From positions 1-22,665 of the forward strand of contig JAEZFR010000361.1 in the NCBI GenBank assembly GCA_023417285.1: a stretch of 22,665 nucleotides of DNA, given 5' to 3'. Made by a program: the position numbers and the translations under genes. The DNA is from Bacillota bacterium (GTDB lineage Bacteria > Bacillota > Clostridia > Acetivibrionales > DSM-1351). The notes beneath the pieces were generated by a model. It made no database searches. It had not been told where the DNA came from and saw only the letters and a program-made list of their open reading frames with translations. Positions 1 to 7,113 of this stretch are shown in pieces (the first letter of the stretch is position 1; each line of letters opens with the position of its first letter).

Positions 1-188
1 TCAAAAAGAACATCGAAATTATTAGGATTTATTCCATCACTGTAATCAATCTTTGAAAGAAAAGCCCAATATTTATTGCTAGGAGAAAAAGGGTTGTCAC
101 ACGTCCTTTGTGAACTAATGGTTGAAAACAATGATTGGATATCATCAGGAAGGAGGGTGACGTTATTGTCCTTTAGATCATTAACCAC
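1..188 (-). CDS. 5' part of an unrecognised gene, cut by the window edge
   Basis: An open frame on the minus strand starts with GTG at 188 and runs without a stop to base 1, giving 62 codons and an incomplete 3' end. An AGGAGGT ribosome binding site lies 6 nt upstream (195-200), which decides the GTG start; the nearby ATG runs into a stop at once. The peptide begins MVNDLKDNNVTLLPDD and continues hydrophilic with several Asn, Ser and Asp residues and one Trp. It has no signal peptide and no membrane segment. I do not recognise the family. A good promoter stands just upstream (223-251), so it is likely the first or only gene of its transcript. It could be a soluble hypothetical protein; nothing more can be said from 62 residues. 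Confidence 0.6.
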   Translation of the reverse strand, partial: MVNDLKDNNVTLLPDDIQSLFSTISSQRTCDNPFSPSNKYWAFLSKIDYSDGINPNNFDVLF

Positions 189-222
189 TTAAGTACCTCC
201 TAATAAAAGTTTATTTCTATAA

Positions 223-251
223 ATCTTACCATATTTTTACAATTAATTCAA
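223..251 (-). promoter_or_regulatory. Sigma-A type promoter for the partial gene at 1-188
   Basis: On the minus strand a -35 box TTGAAT (246-251) is followed after exactly 17 nt by TAAGAT (223-228), preceded by TGG, so it also reads as an extended -10 (TGnTAAGAT). Transcription would start near 216, about 28 nt before the GTG start. Nothing else in this AT-rich gap matches as well. Confidence 0.55.
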
Positions 252-273
252 TAATAATCGCCTTCCTTGTATA

Positions 274-298
274 CTATTTTATAGTCCTATTTTATAGT
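274..298. repeat. 12-bp direct repeat, two adjacent copies
   Basis: CTATTTTATAGT occurs at 274-285 and again at 287-298, separated by a single C. Each copy holds a short inverted repeat (CTAT/ATAG). It lies just upstream of the -35 box of the promoter at 223-251 (minus strand), so it could be an upstream element or a regulator site, or simply an AT-rich duplication. Confidence 0.6.
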
Positions 299-335
299 TA
301 TAAATAATCCTATATTTTTTTTGCTTATAGATTAG

Positions 336-372
336 TTTACTTTGTTATTAAAACAAACTATATTGACGATAT
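336..372 (+). promoter_or_regulatory. Candidate promoter of the yjfB-like gene
   Basis: TTTACT (336-341) and TATATT (359-364) are separated by 17 nt, an acceptable sigma-A promoter. Overlapping it is TAAA (349-352) and GACGATAT (365-372), close to the flagellar sigma-D boxes TAAA and GCCGATAT. The spacer there is 12 nt instead of the usual 14-16. The motility annotation of the downstream gene makes sigma-D attractive, but the spacing argues against it. Confidence 0.35.
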
Positions 373-417
373 ATATATTCCAAGCAAGCGAGGTTTATAA
401 GAAGGGAGTGTATTTAA

Positions 418-594
418 ATGGATATTGCTGCTTTATCTACCTCAATGGCTCAGGCATCTGCTAATCAGATGGTGAGCCTTGCTGTAACCAAGCTGGCTAT
501 GAACACTGCTGTTCAGCAGGCATCTGATTTGACACAGATGATGGAACAAAGTGTAAGTCCCAATCTTGGAAAGAATTTCGATGTTAGAGTGTAA
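418..594 (+). CDS. YjfB-like putative motility peptide (58 aa)
   Basis: A 58-residue protein beginning MDIAALSTSMAQASANQ, preceded by AAGGGAG nine nt upstream. The start, the small size and the alternating Ala/Met/Gln pattern are those of the YjfB family (Pfam 'putative motility protein'), which is widespread in Bacilli and Clostridia; its molecular function is not established. The sequence predicts an amphipathic helix with Met and Val on one face (LAVTKLAMNTAVQQ). The C-terminal part after the proline is Asn/Gly-rich and probably unstructured. It has no signal peptide and no membrane segment. The gene stands alone between its own promoter region and a strong terminator, so it is a monocistronic unit. 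The family match rests on N-terminal sequence and length only. Confidence 0.75.
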   Translation: MDIAALSTSMAQASANQMVSLAVTKLAMNTAVQQASDLTQMMEQSVSPNLGKNFDVRV

Positions 595-596
595 GT

Positions 597-647
597 GACG
601 GGCAAAAAGGCTTAACCTTCATAGGGGGTTAAGCCTTTTTGCCTGTC
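597..647 (+). terminator. Strong intrinsic terminator after the yjfB-like gene
   Basis: A perfect 17-bp stem pairs 601-617 (GGCAAAAAGGCTTAACC) with 627-643, with a 9-nt loop. Up to four more pairs at the base (one G-T) extend it from 597 to 647. The T-rich 3' arm and TGTCTTA follow. It starts three nt after the stop codon. Confidence 0.85.
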
Positions 648-731
648 TTATATGAAAAACGCATAAAAGATTAGTTATAACTGTTTCTTTTTTTGTTATT
701 AATACTGGTATAAAAAGGACAAAAAAGGGTA

Positions 732-753
732 GATAATATGAACATAGTTCATA
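732..753 (+). promoter_or_regulatory. Probable -10 box and palindromic TetR operator
   Basis: GATAAT (732-737) is a likely -10 box. It is followed by a perfect inverted repeat TATGAAC-ATA-GTTCATA (737-743 and 747-753), which ends four nt before the ribosome binding site of the TetR gene. A 17-bp palindrome between -10 and RBS of a TetR-type gene is the usual place for an autoregulatory operator. Binding is inferred from position and symmetry. Confidence 0.6.
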
Positions 754-768
754 AAAAAGGAGGTTAAC

Positions 769-1350
769 ATGCCAAAGAATATAGAGAATGTAAAAGAAGA
801 TATACTGCTTGTCACTAGAGAGCTCTTAAAAGAAACTGGATATACGGAACTAAACATTCGAAAAATAGCTTCTACATGCGGTATAGCTACAGGTACGTTA
901 TACAACTATTATAGTTCCAAAAATGAAATAATTTCAGAGATACTTCAGAGTGACTGGAATCTTATGTTGAGAAGGATAGATCACTGCATAAGAACACCAG
1001 TAACAAGTATTGAAAAGTTAAATGTAATATACACTCAGCTTCAAATTTTTATGAACAGTATTCATGGACGATGGTTCCAGACATATCCTGCTAACACCAG
1101 TGATATTGAGTTTCATCAGATAAAAGAGAGAAAGGTTTGCCTTCGTCAGCAATTAATTGATAGGATTATACAAATTTTTGACGATGGAAAGGATAGTGCG
1201 CTCTGTGAAATAATTGCACGCTTACTACTATCCTATGCTTTTGATAGCGAGCATAGCTTTTCTGAAATAGAACCATCACTCAAAGTACTAATAAATACTA
1301 ATACTAAAAATGACAAAAAGGAGACAACTTATGCAGCAATTAGGCTCTAA
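769..1350 (+). CDS. TetR/AcrR-family transcriptional regulator
   Basis: A 193-residue regulator, normal length for TetR repressors. The N-terminal DNA-binding domain spans about residues 5-55, with the helix-turn-helix at 29-48 (NIRKIASTCGIATGTLYNYY), a typical TetR signature including the GTLYNYY recognition helix. The rest would be the ligand-binding and dimerisation domain, which is too variable to name a ligand. The start is fixed by AAGGAGG five nt upstream. The 3' end overlaps the start of the downstream MFS transporter gene by 20 nt, so the two are co-transcribed and probably translationally coupled. With a palindrome just upstream of its RBS, the simplest model is a drug- or metabolite-responsive repressor of itself and of the exporter. 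Confidence 0.93.
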   Translation: MPKNIENVKEDILLVTRELLKETGYTELNIRKIASTCGIATGTLYNYYSSKNEIISEILQSDWNLMLRRIDHCIRTPVTSIEKLNVIYTQLQIFMNSIHGRWFQTYPANTSDIEFHQIKERKVCLRQQLIDRIIQIFDDGKDSALCEIIARLLLSYAFDSEHSFSEIEPSLKVLINTNTKNDKKETTYAAIRL

Positions 1351-3919
1351 AAAATCAAATGGGTTGGTATTAATTGCAGTCTTATATATACTTGGTATAT
1401 TTATGGGTGCTATTGATACCGGTATTGTAACCCCCGCAAGAACAATAATACAGGGTAATTTAGGTGTTGATGATAAAACAGGCATATGGATGATTAATAT
1501 ATTCACTCTAGCATATGCAGCTGCTATACCAATAGCAGGTAAGCTTGCAGATAGACTAGGAAGAAAGTACATATATCTTATATGCATTGGACTATTTGGT
1601 CTAGGTTCACTTATATGCGGTCTATCACAAGATTTTGCAAGCTTTCCAATGCTCCTTACAGGCCGTGTTATTCAGGCTATAGGCGGCGGCGGAATCATGC
1701 CAATAGCAAACGCAGAATTCGGAACCAGTTTCCCTGAAGAGAAACGAGGTATGGCTTTAGGTATCATCGGAGGCGTTTATGGTATAGCAAACATTCTAGG
1801 CTCAACCTTTGGTAGTGCTATCCTTGATATTTTTGGTTCAAACAACTGGCAGTTCCTTTTCTATATTAATTTACCTATATGCTTAATAGTATTAATACTA
1901 GGAGTAATCAAGCTTCCTCTTCACAGACCAGGTGACTCCAAAAAGATTGATTTTTTGGGTACTTTGATTATAGTAGCAATGATTGTCTCCTTCCTGTATG
2001 GACTAAAAAATATAGACTTCTTCAATTTTAGTGAGACAATTAAAAATACAAATGTATATCCCTTCCTATTGGCCTTTGTCGTATTATTGCCAATATTTAT
2101 CTTAATTGAAAGGAAGGCTCAGGACCCAGTACTAAACCTTACCTATTTTACAAACCCGCAGATTCTTGTTACTCTGATTGTGGCTACATTTGTAGGAATA
2201 TGTATGATGGGCATGATATTTGTGCCACAATTCTCAGAAAATGCACTACATATTAAAAGTGGCAGCGGCGGATATTTCGTGACAATTCTTGGTATATTTA
2301 CAGGTATAGGGGCTCCAACGAGTGGAAAATTGGTTGATAAATACGGTCCAAAGAAGGTATTAATGGGAGGCTTCTTTATTTCATTATTAGGTGCACTATT
2401 CTTAGCCTTTATTGCCTCACAGGTAAGTAATCTTCTTACAGTAATAGTCAGCTTGGCGCTTATTGGTTCAGGCTTAGGTTTTGTAATGGGCTCTCCTCTA
2501 AACTATATGATGCTCACAAATACAAAGCGGGAAGACTCAAACTCTGCACTGGCAACCCTGTCCCTTATGCGTTCGATAGGTACAACAATCGCACCCGCTA
2601 TTATGATAGGCTTTTTGGCAAATGCTGGGCTCACAGCACAGGATAATCTCATGAACATGCTACCAAAACCTGAGGCAGATGCAGCCTTTACCCAAGAAGC
2701 AAATAAAATCTCAAAAACCGTTGAAGATATGAAGAATGATCCAAATATGAAGGATAAGCTTAAGGGTGTAAATATTCCTGACCTCTCCAAAATGGGAGAT
2801 ATGAACTTTGACATGACAGGTAATACAACCTTGCCCGATGATATTTTAAAGGATTTACAATCAGCGGACGTAACAAACATAGTGGAAAAAACAAAAAAAA
2901 TTGCCGACTATATGTTTGATAAAAATGTTCCTTCTGTAGTAGTAAAAATACAAGATGGTGTTCAAAAGGGCATAGATGGGATGAGTAGCGGCTTGACCTC
3001 CATGGACAGCACCATTAAGGAAATGGGCGATGGTGTTGCAGGAATGGATAAAGCTATTGAGGGAATCCAAACACCGATAGATAGTATGACCAAAGCTTTA
3101 ACTGACATGACAAAAGCAGTTGATGGTATGACTCAGGGAATAGACGGTATGAAAAAAGGTATTACTGGTCTAGAAACTGCAATTACAGGAATGGAACAGG
3201 GCTTAAAAGGACAAAATACTGCCCTTACTCAGATGAAAAAAGCATATGAGATGATTACCAGTGGGCAGATGCCAAGCGGAGGCCAGATGCCGAATAATGT
3301 TCAAGTGCCTTCTACAGGTGCTTCACAGAACGCATCCTCAAACAGTGGCACACAAGCTGGTGGCAGTCCTTCCGGAATGCCAAGCGATATTGCGCAAAAG
3401 ATGCAGGAATATATGAAGAATCCAGCTAAGCTCAAAGAAGATATTGCTGCAATGGAGACATCCATATCAACCTTGCAGGCTAAGTATGATGCAGCTGTTA
3501 AAGAAAAGACTGAACTTAAAAAGAAGCTTGCTGATACCGAAAGCAAAAAAGCAGCACTACGCGTACAAATAAGTACATTAACTGCTAAAAAGACTGAGTT
3601 GGAAACCCAACTAGCCGATACAAAGAAAAAACAAACTGATTTGACTACAGCTGCAACTGAAATTACAACGGCTAAAGATGATCTTAACAAGAAGATAGAA
3701 GAATGGAAAACCTTTAAGGATTCTGTACCAGCTGCATTTGATAGGTCAAAGCAGTCATATTTTAAGGCTATTGATGATTTAGGACCAGTGATTGAGGATA
3801 CCTTCCAGGCCTCACTCAATATAGGCTTTAAACAGATGTATCTGACAGTTTCCATTTTCAGTATACTATCACTTATAGTGCTTATGTTCTACAGAAAGAA
3901 ACCTAAAACAAATATCTGA
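1331..3919 (+). CDS. DHA2-type MFS exporter with ~400-residue coiled-coil insert
   Basis: An 862-residue membrane transporter. I chose ATG 1331 (AAAGGAG seven nt upstream) over the in-frame ATG at 1310, which lacks an RBS. Thirteen hydrophobic helices fill residues ~10-432, with MFS motif A between helices 2 and 3 (GKLADRLGRK), a DHA2 (14-helix proton-driven drug exporter) layout. Helix 14 comes only at the very C-terminus (~837-856), so about 400 hydrophilic residues separate helices 13 and 14. In the DHA2 topology that loop is outside the cell. The insert has an acidic/Met-rich start, then about 13 continuous heptads (~553-643) with Ile/Val/Leu at one core position and mostly Met at the other, then a Ser/Gly/Pro linker (~644-690), then a second Lys/Glu/Thr-rich coiled coil (~695-815). 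Ordinary DHA2 exporters are ~450-550 residues. The substrate is unknown; the TetR gene in front suggests inducible efflux. Confidence 0.9.
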   Translation: MQQLGSKKSNGLVLIAVLYILGIFMGAIDTGIVTPARTIIQGNLGVDDKTGIWMINIFTLAYAAAIPIAGKLADRLGRKYIYLICIGLFGLGSLICGLSQDFASFPMLLTGRVIQAIGGGGIMPIANAEFGTSFPEEKRGMALGIIGGVYGIANILGSTFGSAILDIFGSNNWQFLFYINLPICLIVLILGVIKLPLHRPGDSKKIDFLGTLIIVAMIVSFLYGLKNIDFFNFSETIKNTNVYPFLLAFVVLLPIFILIERKAQDPVLNLTYFTNPQILVTLIVATFVGICMMGMIFVPQFSENALHIKSGSGGYFVTILGIFTGIGAPTSGKLVDKYGPKKVLMGGFFISLLGALFLAFIASQVSNLLTVIVSLALIGSGLGFVMGSPLNYMMLTNTKREDSNSALATLSLMRSIGTTIAPAIMIGFLANAGLTAQDNLMNMLPKPEADAAFTQEANKISKTVEDMKNDPNMKDKLKGVNIPDLSKMGDMNFDMTGNTTLPDDILKDLQSADVTNIVEKTKKIADYMFDKNVPSVVVKIQDGVQKGIDGMSSGLTSMDSTIKEMGDGVAGMDKAIEGIQTPIDSMTKALTDMTKAVDGMTQGIDGMKKGITGLETAITGMEQGLKGQNTALTQMKKAYEMITSGQMPSGGQMPNNVQVPSTGASQNASSNSGTQAGGSPSGMPSDIAQKMQEYMKNPAKLKEDIAAMETSISTLQAKYDAAVKEKTELKKKLADTESKKAALRVQISTLTAKKTELETQLADTKKKQTDLTTAATEITTAKDDLNKKIEEWKTFKDSVPAAFDRSKQSYFKAIDDLGPVIEDTFQASLNIGFKQMYLTVSIFSILSLIVLMFYRKKPKTNI

Positions 3920-3926
3920 GACCAGT

Positions 3927-3979
3927 AAAAAAGGGAGTATCGCAAACTACTTAAAAGTTAGTTAGCGATACTCTTTTTT
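3927..3979 (+). terminator. Intrinsic terminator of the tetR-MFS operon
   Basis: AAAAAAGGGAGTATCGC (3927-3943) pairs with GCGATACTCTTTTTT (3965-3979), with two G-T positions, and the 3' arm ends in a run of six T. Additional weak pairing is possible in the loop. It begins eight nt after the stop codon. Confidence 0.85.
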
Positions 3980-4052
3980 ATTTCATTTGCTAGTGCAAAA
4001 CATTCTATTAATTTTTAAGGGCTGTAAGATATAGGCATATGTTTCAAGCAAG

Positions 4053-4081
4053 TTGACATAATCGTAATTTATCTATTAGAA
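4053..4081 (+). promoter_or_regulatory. Weak promoter candidate for the SLH-protein gene
   Basis: A perfect -35 box TTGACA (4053-4058) is followed after 17 nt by TTAGAA (4076-4081), a poor -10; TATTAG two nt earlier is similar. The 170-nt gap between the upstream terminator and the gene must contain the promoter, and this is the only consensus -35 in it. Confidence 0.35.
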
Positions 4082-4152
4082 TTACATTTAAAATCTATTT
4101 CATTCATATTTTTTCAAAATCTCTATAAAAATAACATATTTCAGGGGGAAAA

Positions 4153-6345
4153 ATGTATTTTAAAGTAAATAAGAAATCAATACTTTCACTATTTTTAGTG
4201 GTAGTTATGGTAACTAGCCTATCATTAAAAATAGGCGCAGCAGCATGGGATAAATATTCTCAGTATATCCCTGCCCAAACACCGGTAATTAAAAGTCACT
4301 TGCGGGCCGCATGGATAAGCACTGTCTATAACCTTGATTGGCCGTCTAGCAAAACTGCAAGTATAAAGGATGACACTGCAAGAATACAAGCTACAAAGGA
4401 CGATTTAATAAAGCTACTTGACAAGGCCGTAGCCATGAATATGAATGCAGTCTTTATACAAGTGCGTTCAACTGCTGACGCCTTCTATAAATCAGACTTG
4501 GTGCCTTGGTCACAATATTTAACCGGAACCTTCGGTAAAGATCCAGGCTTTGATCCTCTGCAGTTTGCAATTGACGAATGCAGAAAAAGAAACCTAGAAA
4601 TACACGCATGGTTTAATCCATACAGGGTATCCACTAGTACAAGTGAAGCTGTTACCTCATCACTTGACATTCCAAAAAGTGTGTATAAGGAGCATCCCGA
4701 GTGGATTAAGGTTGCAAATAACCGTTACGTAGTAGACCCAGGTATACCAGAGGCCAGAAAATGGGTTCAGGATTGTGTAATGGAGGTGGTAAACAAATAC
4801 GATATCGATGGTGTTCACTTTGATGACTATTTTTACTACGAAGCTATAAATAATGAAATGGGCGACGATACAACTTATCAGAAGTATAATAATGGGCAGT
4901 TCAAAAGCAAAGCTGATTGGAGAAGAAACAATACCTATCTCTTAGTAAAAGAGCTTTCTCAGAAAATAAACAAAGCTAAGCCATGGGTTAAGTTTGGAAT
5001 AAGTCCATCAGCTATATGGAGAAACAAAAAGGATGACCCAGCAGGTTCCAATACAAATTCAACATATACTAACTATGATAAGTGCTATGCAGATACAAAG
5101 AAATGGGTGGACGAGGAACTTATAGATTATATCTGTCCTCAGATCTACTTCACATATGAAAACCCCGCAGCACCATATGGAGAGCTTGTAGAGTGGTGGT
5201 CAAATTCAGTAAAGGGGAAAAATGTTCATCTCTATATTGGGCAAGCCTTATATAGGATTAATGAAGGCAATAGCACAGCGGACAAGGACTTCTCTGTTGA
5301 AAATGGAGTTGCCGAAATGACTAGGCAGCTTAAGCATAATGCTACTAAGCAAGAAGTAAATGGTACAGTATTGTTCAGGATGTACAATACCTTCCAATCC
5401 ACTATGCAGCAGGTCACTAATACAATCCAGAATGATTTATGGTCAACAAAGACGCTTGTGCCAGTAATGCCGTGGAAGGGCGGAAAAGCACCGCAAGCAC
5501 CACAAACCGGAAAGCTGTCCAGCCAAAGTAATGGAATAAAGCTGACATGGGAAGATGCCTCTAGTAGCACAGCCTACTATGCAATATACAGGTATTCAGC
5601 AAATGAAAAGATTGACATTACTGCTGATTCAAGTGCTAAGAACCTCATTGCAACAGTAAGGAAAAATGGTACGGCAACACAGACTTATACTGATACCAGC
5701 CGCAAAGACCCAAACGGCGTGGTTTACGTTATAACTGCACTAGACAGGCTTCATAATCAAAGTGGTGGATTGAAGCTCACTTATCAGTCCAAATATTTTA
5801 AGGATGTTGGTCAAAATATTGCATGGGCAATTGACTCAATAGATAAACTCTATGAGGCTGGTATAGTTAACGGTGATGGTAAAGGAAACTTCATGCCCAT
5901 ACACAATACAACAAGAGCGGACTTTATAACAATGCTGGTAAGAACGCTGAAGTTAGGAGCAGAAATAACAGATAATTTTGATGATATTCCAAAGAGTGCA
6001 TATTATTATGAGCCTGTTGCTATAGCAAAGAAACTAGGAATAACTACGGGAACAGGAAATAATAAATTCTCGCCAACTGCATATATCTCCAGACAGGACA
6101 TGATGGTTCAGGTCTATAGGGCATTAAAGCAGGTTGGCTATCCCCTTGAACAGGCAAGCATAGATGAGCTAAATAAATATGAGGATGCCAATCAAATAAG
6201 TGACTATGCAAAAGAAGCAATAGCCGCTCTTACCAAAAATGGAATTGTAAATGGTACCGGTAAGGGTATTAACCCAAAGGGACTTACCAATAGAGCGGAA
6301 GTCGCTAAAATACTCGCTAATTTTGTTGGCTATATTAAATATTAA
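4153..6345 (+). CDS. Secreted GHL10 (DUF187) hydrolase-like protein with three SLH repeats
   Basis: A 730-residue exported protein, with ATG preceded by AGGGGGA. A signal peptide (KKSILSLFLVVVMVTSLSL..GAAA) covers residues 1-30. Residues ~47-390 are a GHL10/DUF187 domain, the family of B. subtilis YngK: RAAWISTVYNLDWPS near the start, then FIQVRSTADAFY, HAWFNPYR, and the acidic motif DGVHFDDYFYY around 219-229. These are predicted TIM-barrel glycoside-hydrolase-like enzymes; the substrate is not established. Residues ~440-540 resemble a fibronectin type III-like module (KLTWEDAS, YAIYRY, YVITALD). Residues ~546-730 hold three S-layer homology repeats (KYFKDVGQNIAWAIDSIDKL, then two more with GNNKFSPTAYISR and NPKGLTNRAEVAKIL), which bind pyruvylated secondary wall polymer. 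It therefore probably works on the cell surface on wall glycans or environmental polysaccharide. The gene is a single unit, closed by a hairpin at 6472. Confidence 0.92.
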   Translation: MYFKVNKKSILSLFLVVVMVTSLSLKIGAAAWDKYSQYIPAQTPVIKSHLRAAWISTVYNLDWPSSKTASIKDDTARIQATKDDLIKLLDKAVAMNMNAVFIQVRSTADAFYKSDLVPWSQYLTGTFGKDPGFDPLQFAIDECRKRNLEIHAWFNPYRVSTSTSEAVTSSLDIPKSVYKEHPEWIKVANNRYVVDPGIPEARKWVQDCVMEVVNKYDIDGVHFDDYFYYEAINNEMGDDTTYQKYNNGQFKSKADWRRNNTYLLVKELSQKINKAKPWVKFGISPSAIWRNKKDDPAGSNTNSTYTNYDKCYADTKKWVDEELIDYICPQIYFTYENPAAPYGELVEWWSNSVKGKNVHLYIGQALYRINEGNSTADKDFSVENGVAEMTRQLKHNATKQEVNGTVLFRMYNTFQSTMQQVTNTIQNDLWSTKTLVPVMPWKGGKAPQAPQTGKLSSQSNGIKLTWEDASSSTAYYAIYRYSANEKIDITADSSAKNLIATVRKNGTATQTYTDTSRKDPNGVVYVITALDRLHNQSGGLKLTYQSKYFKDVGQNIAWAIDSIDKLYEAGIVNGDGKGNFMPIHNTTRADFITMLVRTLKLGAEITDNFDDIPKSAYYYEPVAIAKKLGITTGTGNNKFSPTAYISRQDMMVQVYRALKQVGYPLEQASIDELNKYEDANQISDYAKEAIAALTKNGIVNGTGKGINPKGLTNRAEVAKILANFVGYIKY

Positions 6346-6471
6346 ACTATAATTAATCTGAAGACTATTTTAAATCTGCACTTATACTAAATTTGTTTGT
6401 AAATATTTAATAGGCTGATTTTAAAAACTCATCATATACCATTACAATATGGAGTATCGATGTCAATGAAT

Positions 6472-6514
6472 AGGCCCCAACAAGTTAGATTTTATATCCT
6501 ACTTATTGGGGCCT
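6472..6514 (+). terminator. Hairpin between convergent genes, probable terminator
   Basis: AGGCCCCAA (6472-6480) pairs perfectly with TTGGGGCCT (6506-6514), and the interior (AAGTTAG/CTACTT) can pair further. TTATTATACT follows on the plus strand. It lies between the convergent SLH-protein and arr genes, so it may stop transcription from both sides, although the T tract is better for the plus strand. Confidence 0.7.
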
Positions 6515-6549
6515 GCTTATTATACTCAAACTTTTGTGTTTGTAGTTAT

Positions 6550-6996
6550 TTATTCATTTATAGCCTCTATTCCCTGTTCCTTGAGCTTCTTTAAATTATC
6601 TTTCATACTTTTAAGTACTTCTGTTGAATGCCCCAACCATTCATCTAATTCACCCACTACTTTCAATGGAAAACGTGTACGGTACGAGCGAGTAGGATTA
6701 CCAGGGAATTTTTTGTCAGTTAGGTTTGGGTCATTTTCAAACTCACCAGTAGGTTCAACGATATATATTCTTTCAGCTCCATCACCAACCGCAAGCTCTG
6801 CGCCCCATATAGCCGCATCTAAGGTTGCTGTCATATAGATAAAGTTAGCTTTTTTAAAGGTACCATAGTTAGATGGAAAACCTATTTTGATTAATTCTCC
6901 TATTTTCATATCAGCCTTAGTTCCATGATAAAAAGGCCCATTATCCAGAATTACATCTGATTGCTTAGTACTAAGAGTTTCATTTTTATTATTCAT
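6550..6996 (-). CDS. arr: Rifampin ADP-ribosyltransferase (Arr)
   Basis: A 148-residue enzyme that transfers ADP-ribose from NAD+ to the ansa-chain hydroxyl of rifamycins and inactivates them. The sequence carries the family signatures FYHGTKAD, GFPSNYGTFKKANFIY, AIWGAELAVG, RIYIVEPTG and NLTDKKFPGNPTRSYR. The catalytic triad known from mycobacterial Arr (His19, Tyr49, Asp84) appears here as His24, Tyr54 and Asp89, at exactly the same spacing. The start is the ATG at 6996, seven nt after a GGGGGG run; an in-frame ATG seven codons upstream has no RBS. It is the last minus-strand gene after the FHA-SEDS-PBP operon, 117 nt downstream of the PBP stop. I saw no clear terminator between them, so read-through from that operon is possible. 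Flanking sequence shows no mobile element. Confidence 0.96.
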   Translation of the reverse strand: MNNKNETLSTKQSDVILDNGPFYHGTKADMKIGELIKIGFPSNYGTFKKANFIYMTATLDAAIWGAELAVGDGAERIYIVEPTGEFENDPNLTDKKFPGNPTRSYRTRFPLKVVGELDEWLGHSTEVLKSMKDNLKKLKEQGIEAINE

Positions 6997-7113
6997 ATTA
7001 AATCCCCCCAAACTCATTATCCAATTATTATCATTTTAAGGTATATGTGCCTAAATTTACAGACTTATATATCTATTTAATATTTGATATAATTAAATTA
7101 GAGAGATACATTA

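Noticed and set aside
349..372. Firm sigma-D (flagellar) promoter for the yjfB-like gene
   Set aside because: The boxes are close to consensus but the spacer is 12 nt, outside the normal range, and an overlapping sigma-A promoter explains the site as well. It is kept only as a possibility.
3301..3855. 184-codon minus-strand open frame
   Set aside because: It is a shadow of the coiled-coil region of the MFS protein, produced by its biased codon composition; no RBS or recognisable domain.
7018..7113. Rifamycin-associated element or dedicated promoter upstream of arr
   Set aside because: I found no convincing promoter pair or inverted repeat other than an all-AT one, so arr regulation is left open.
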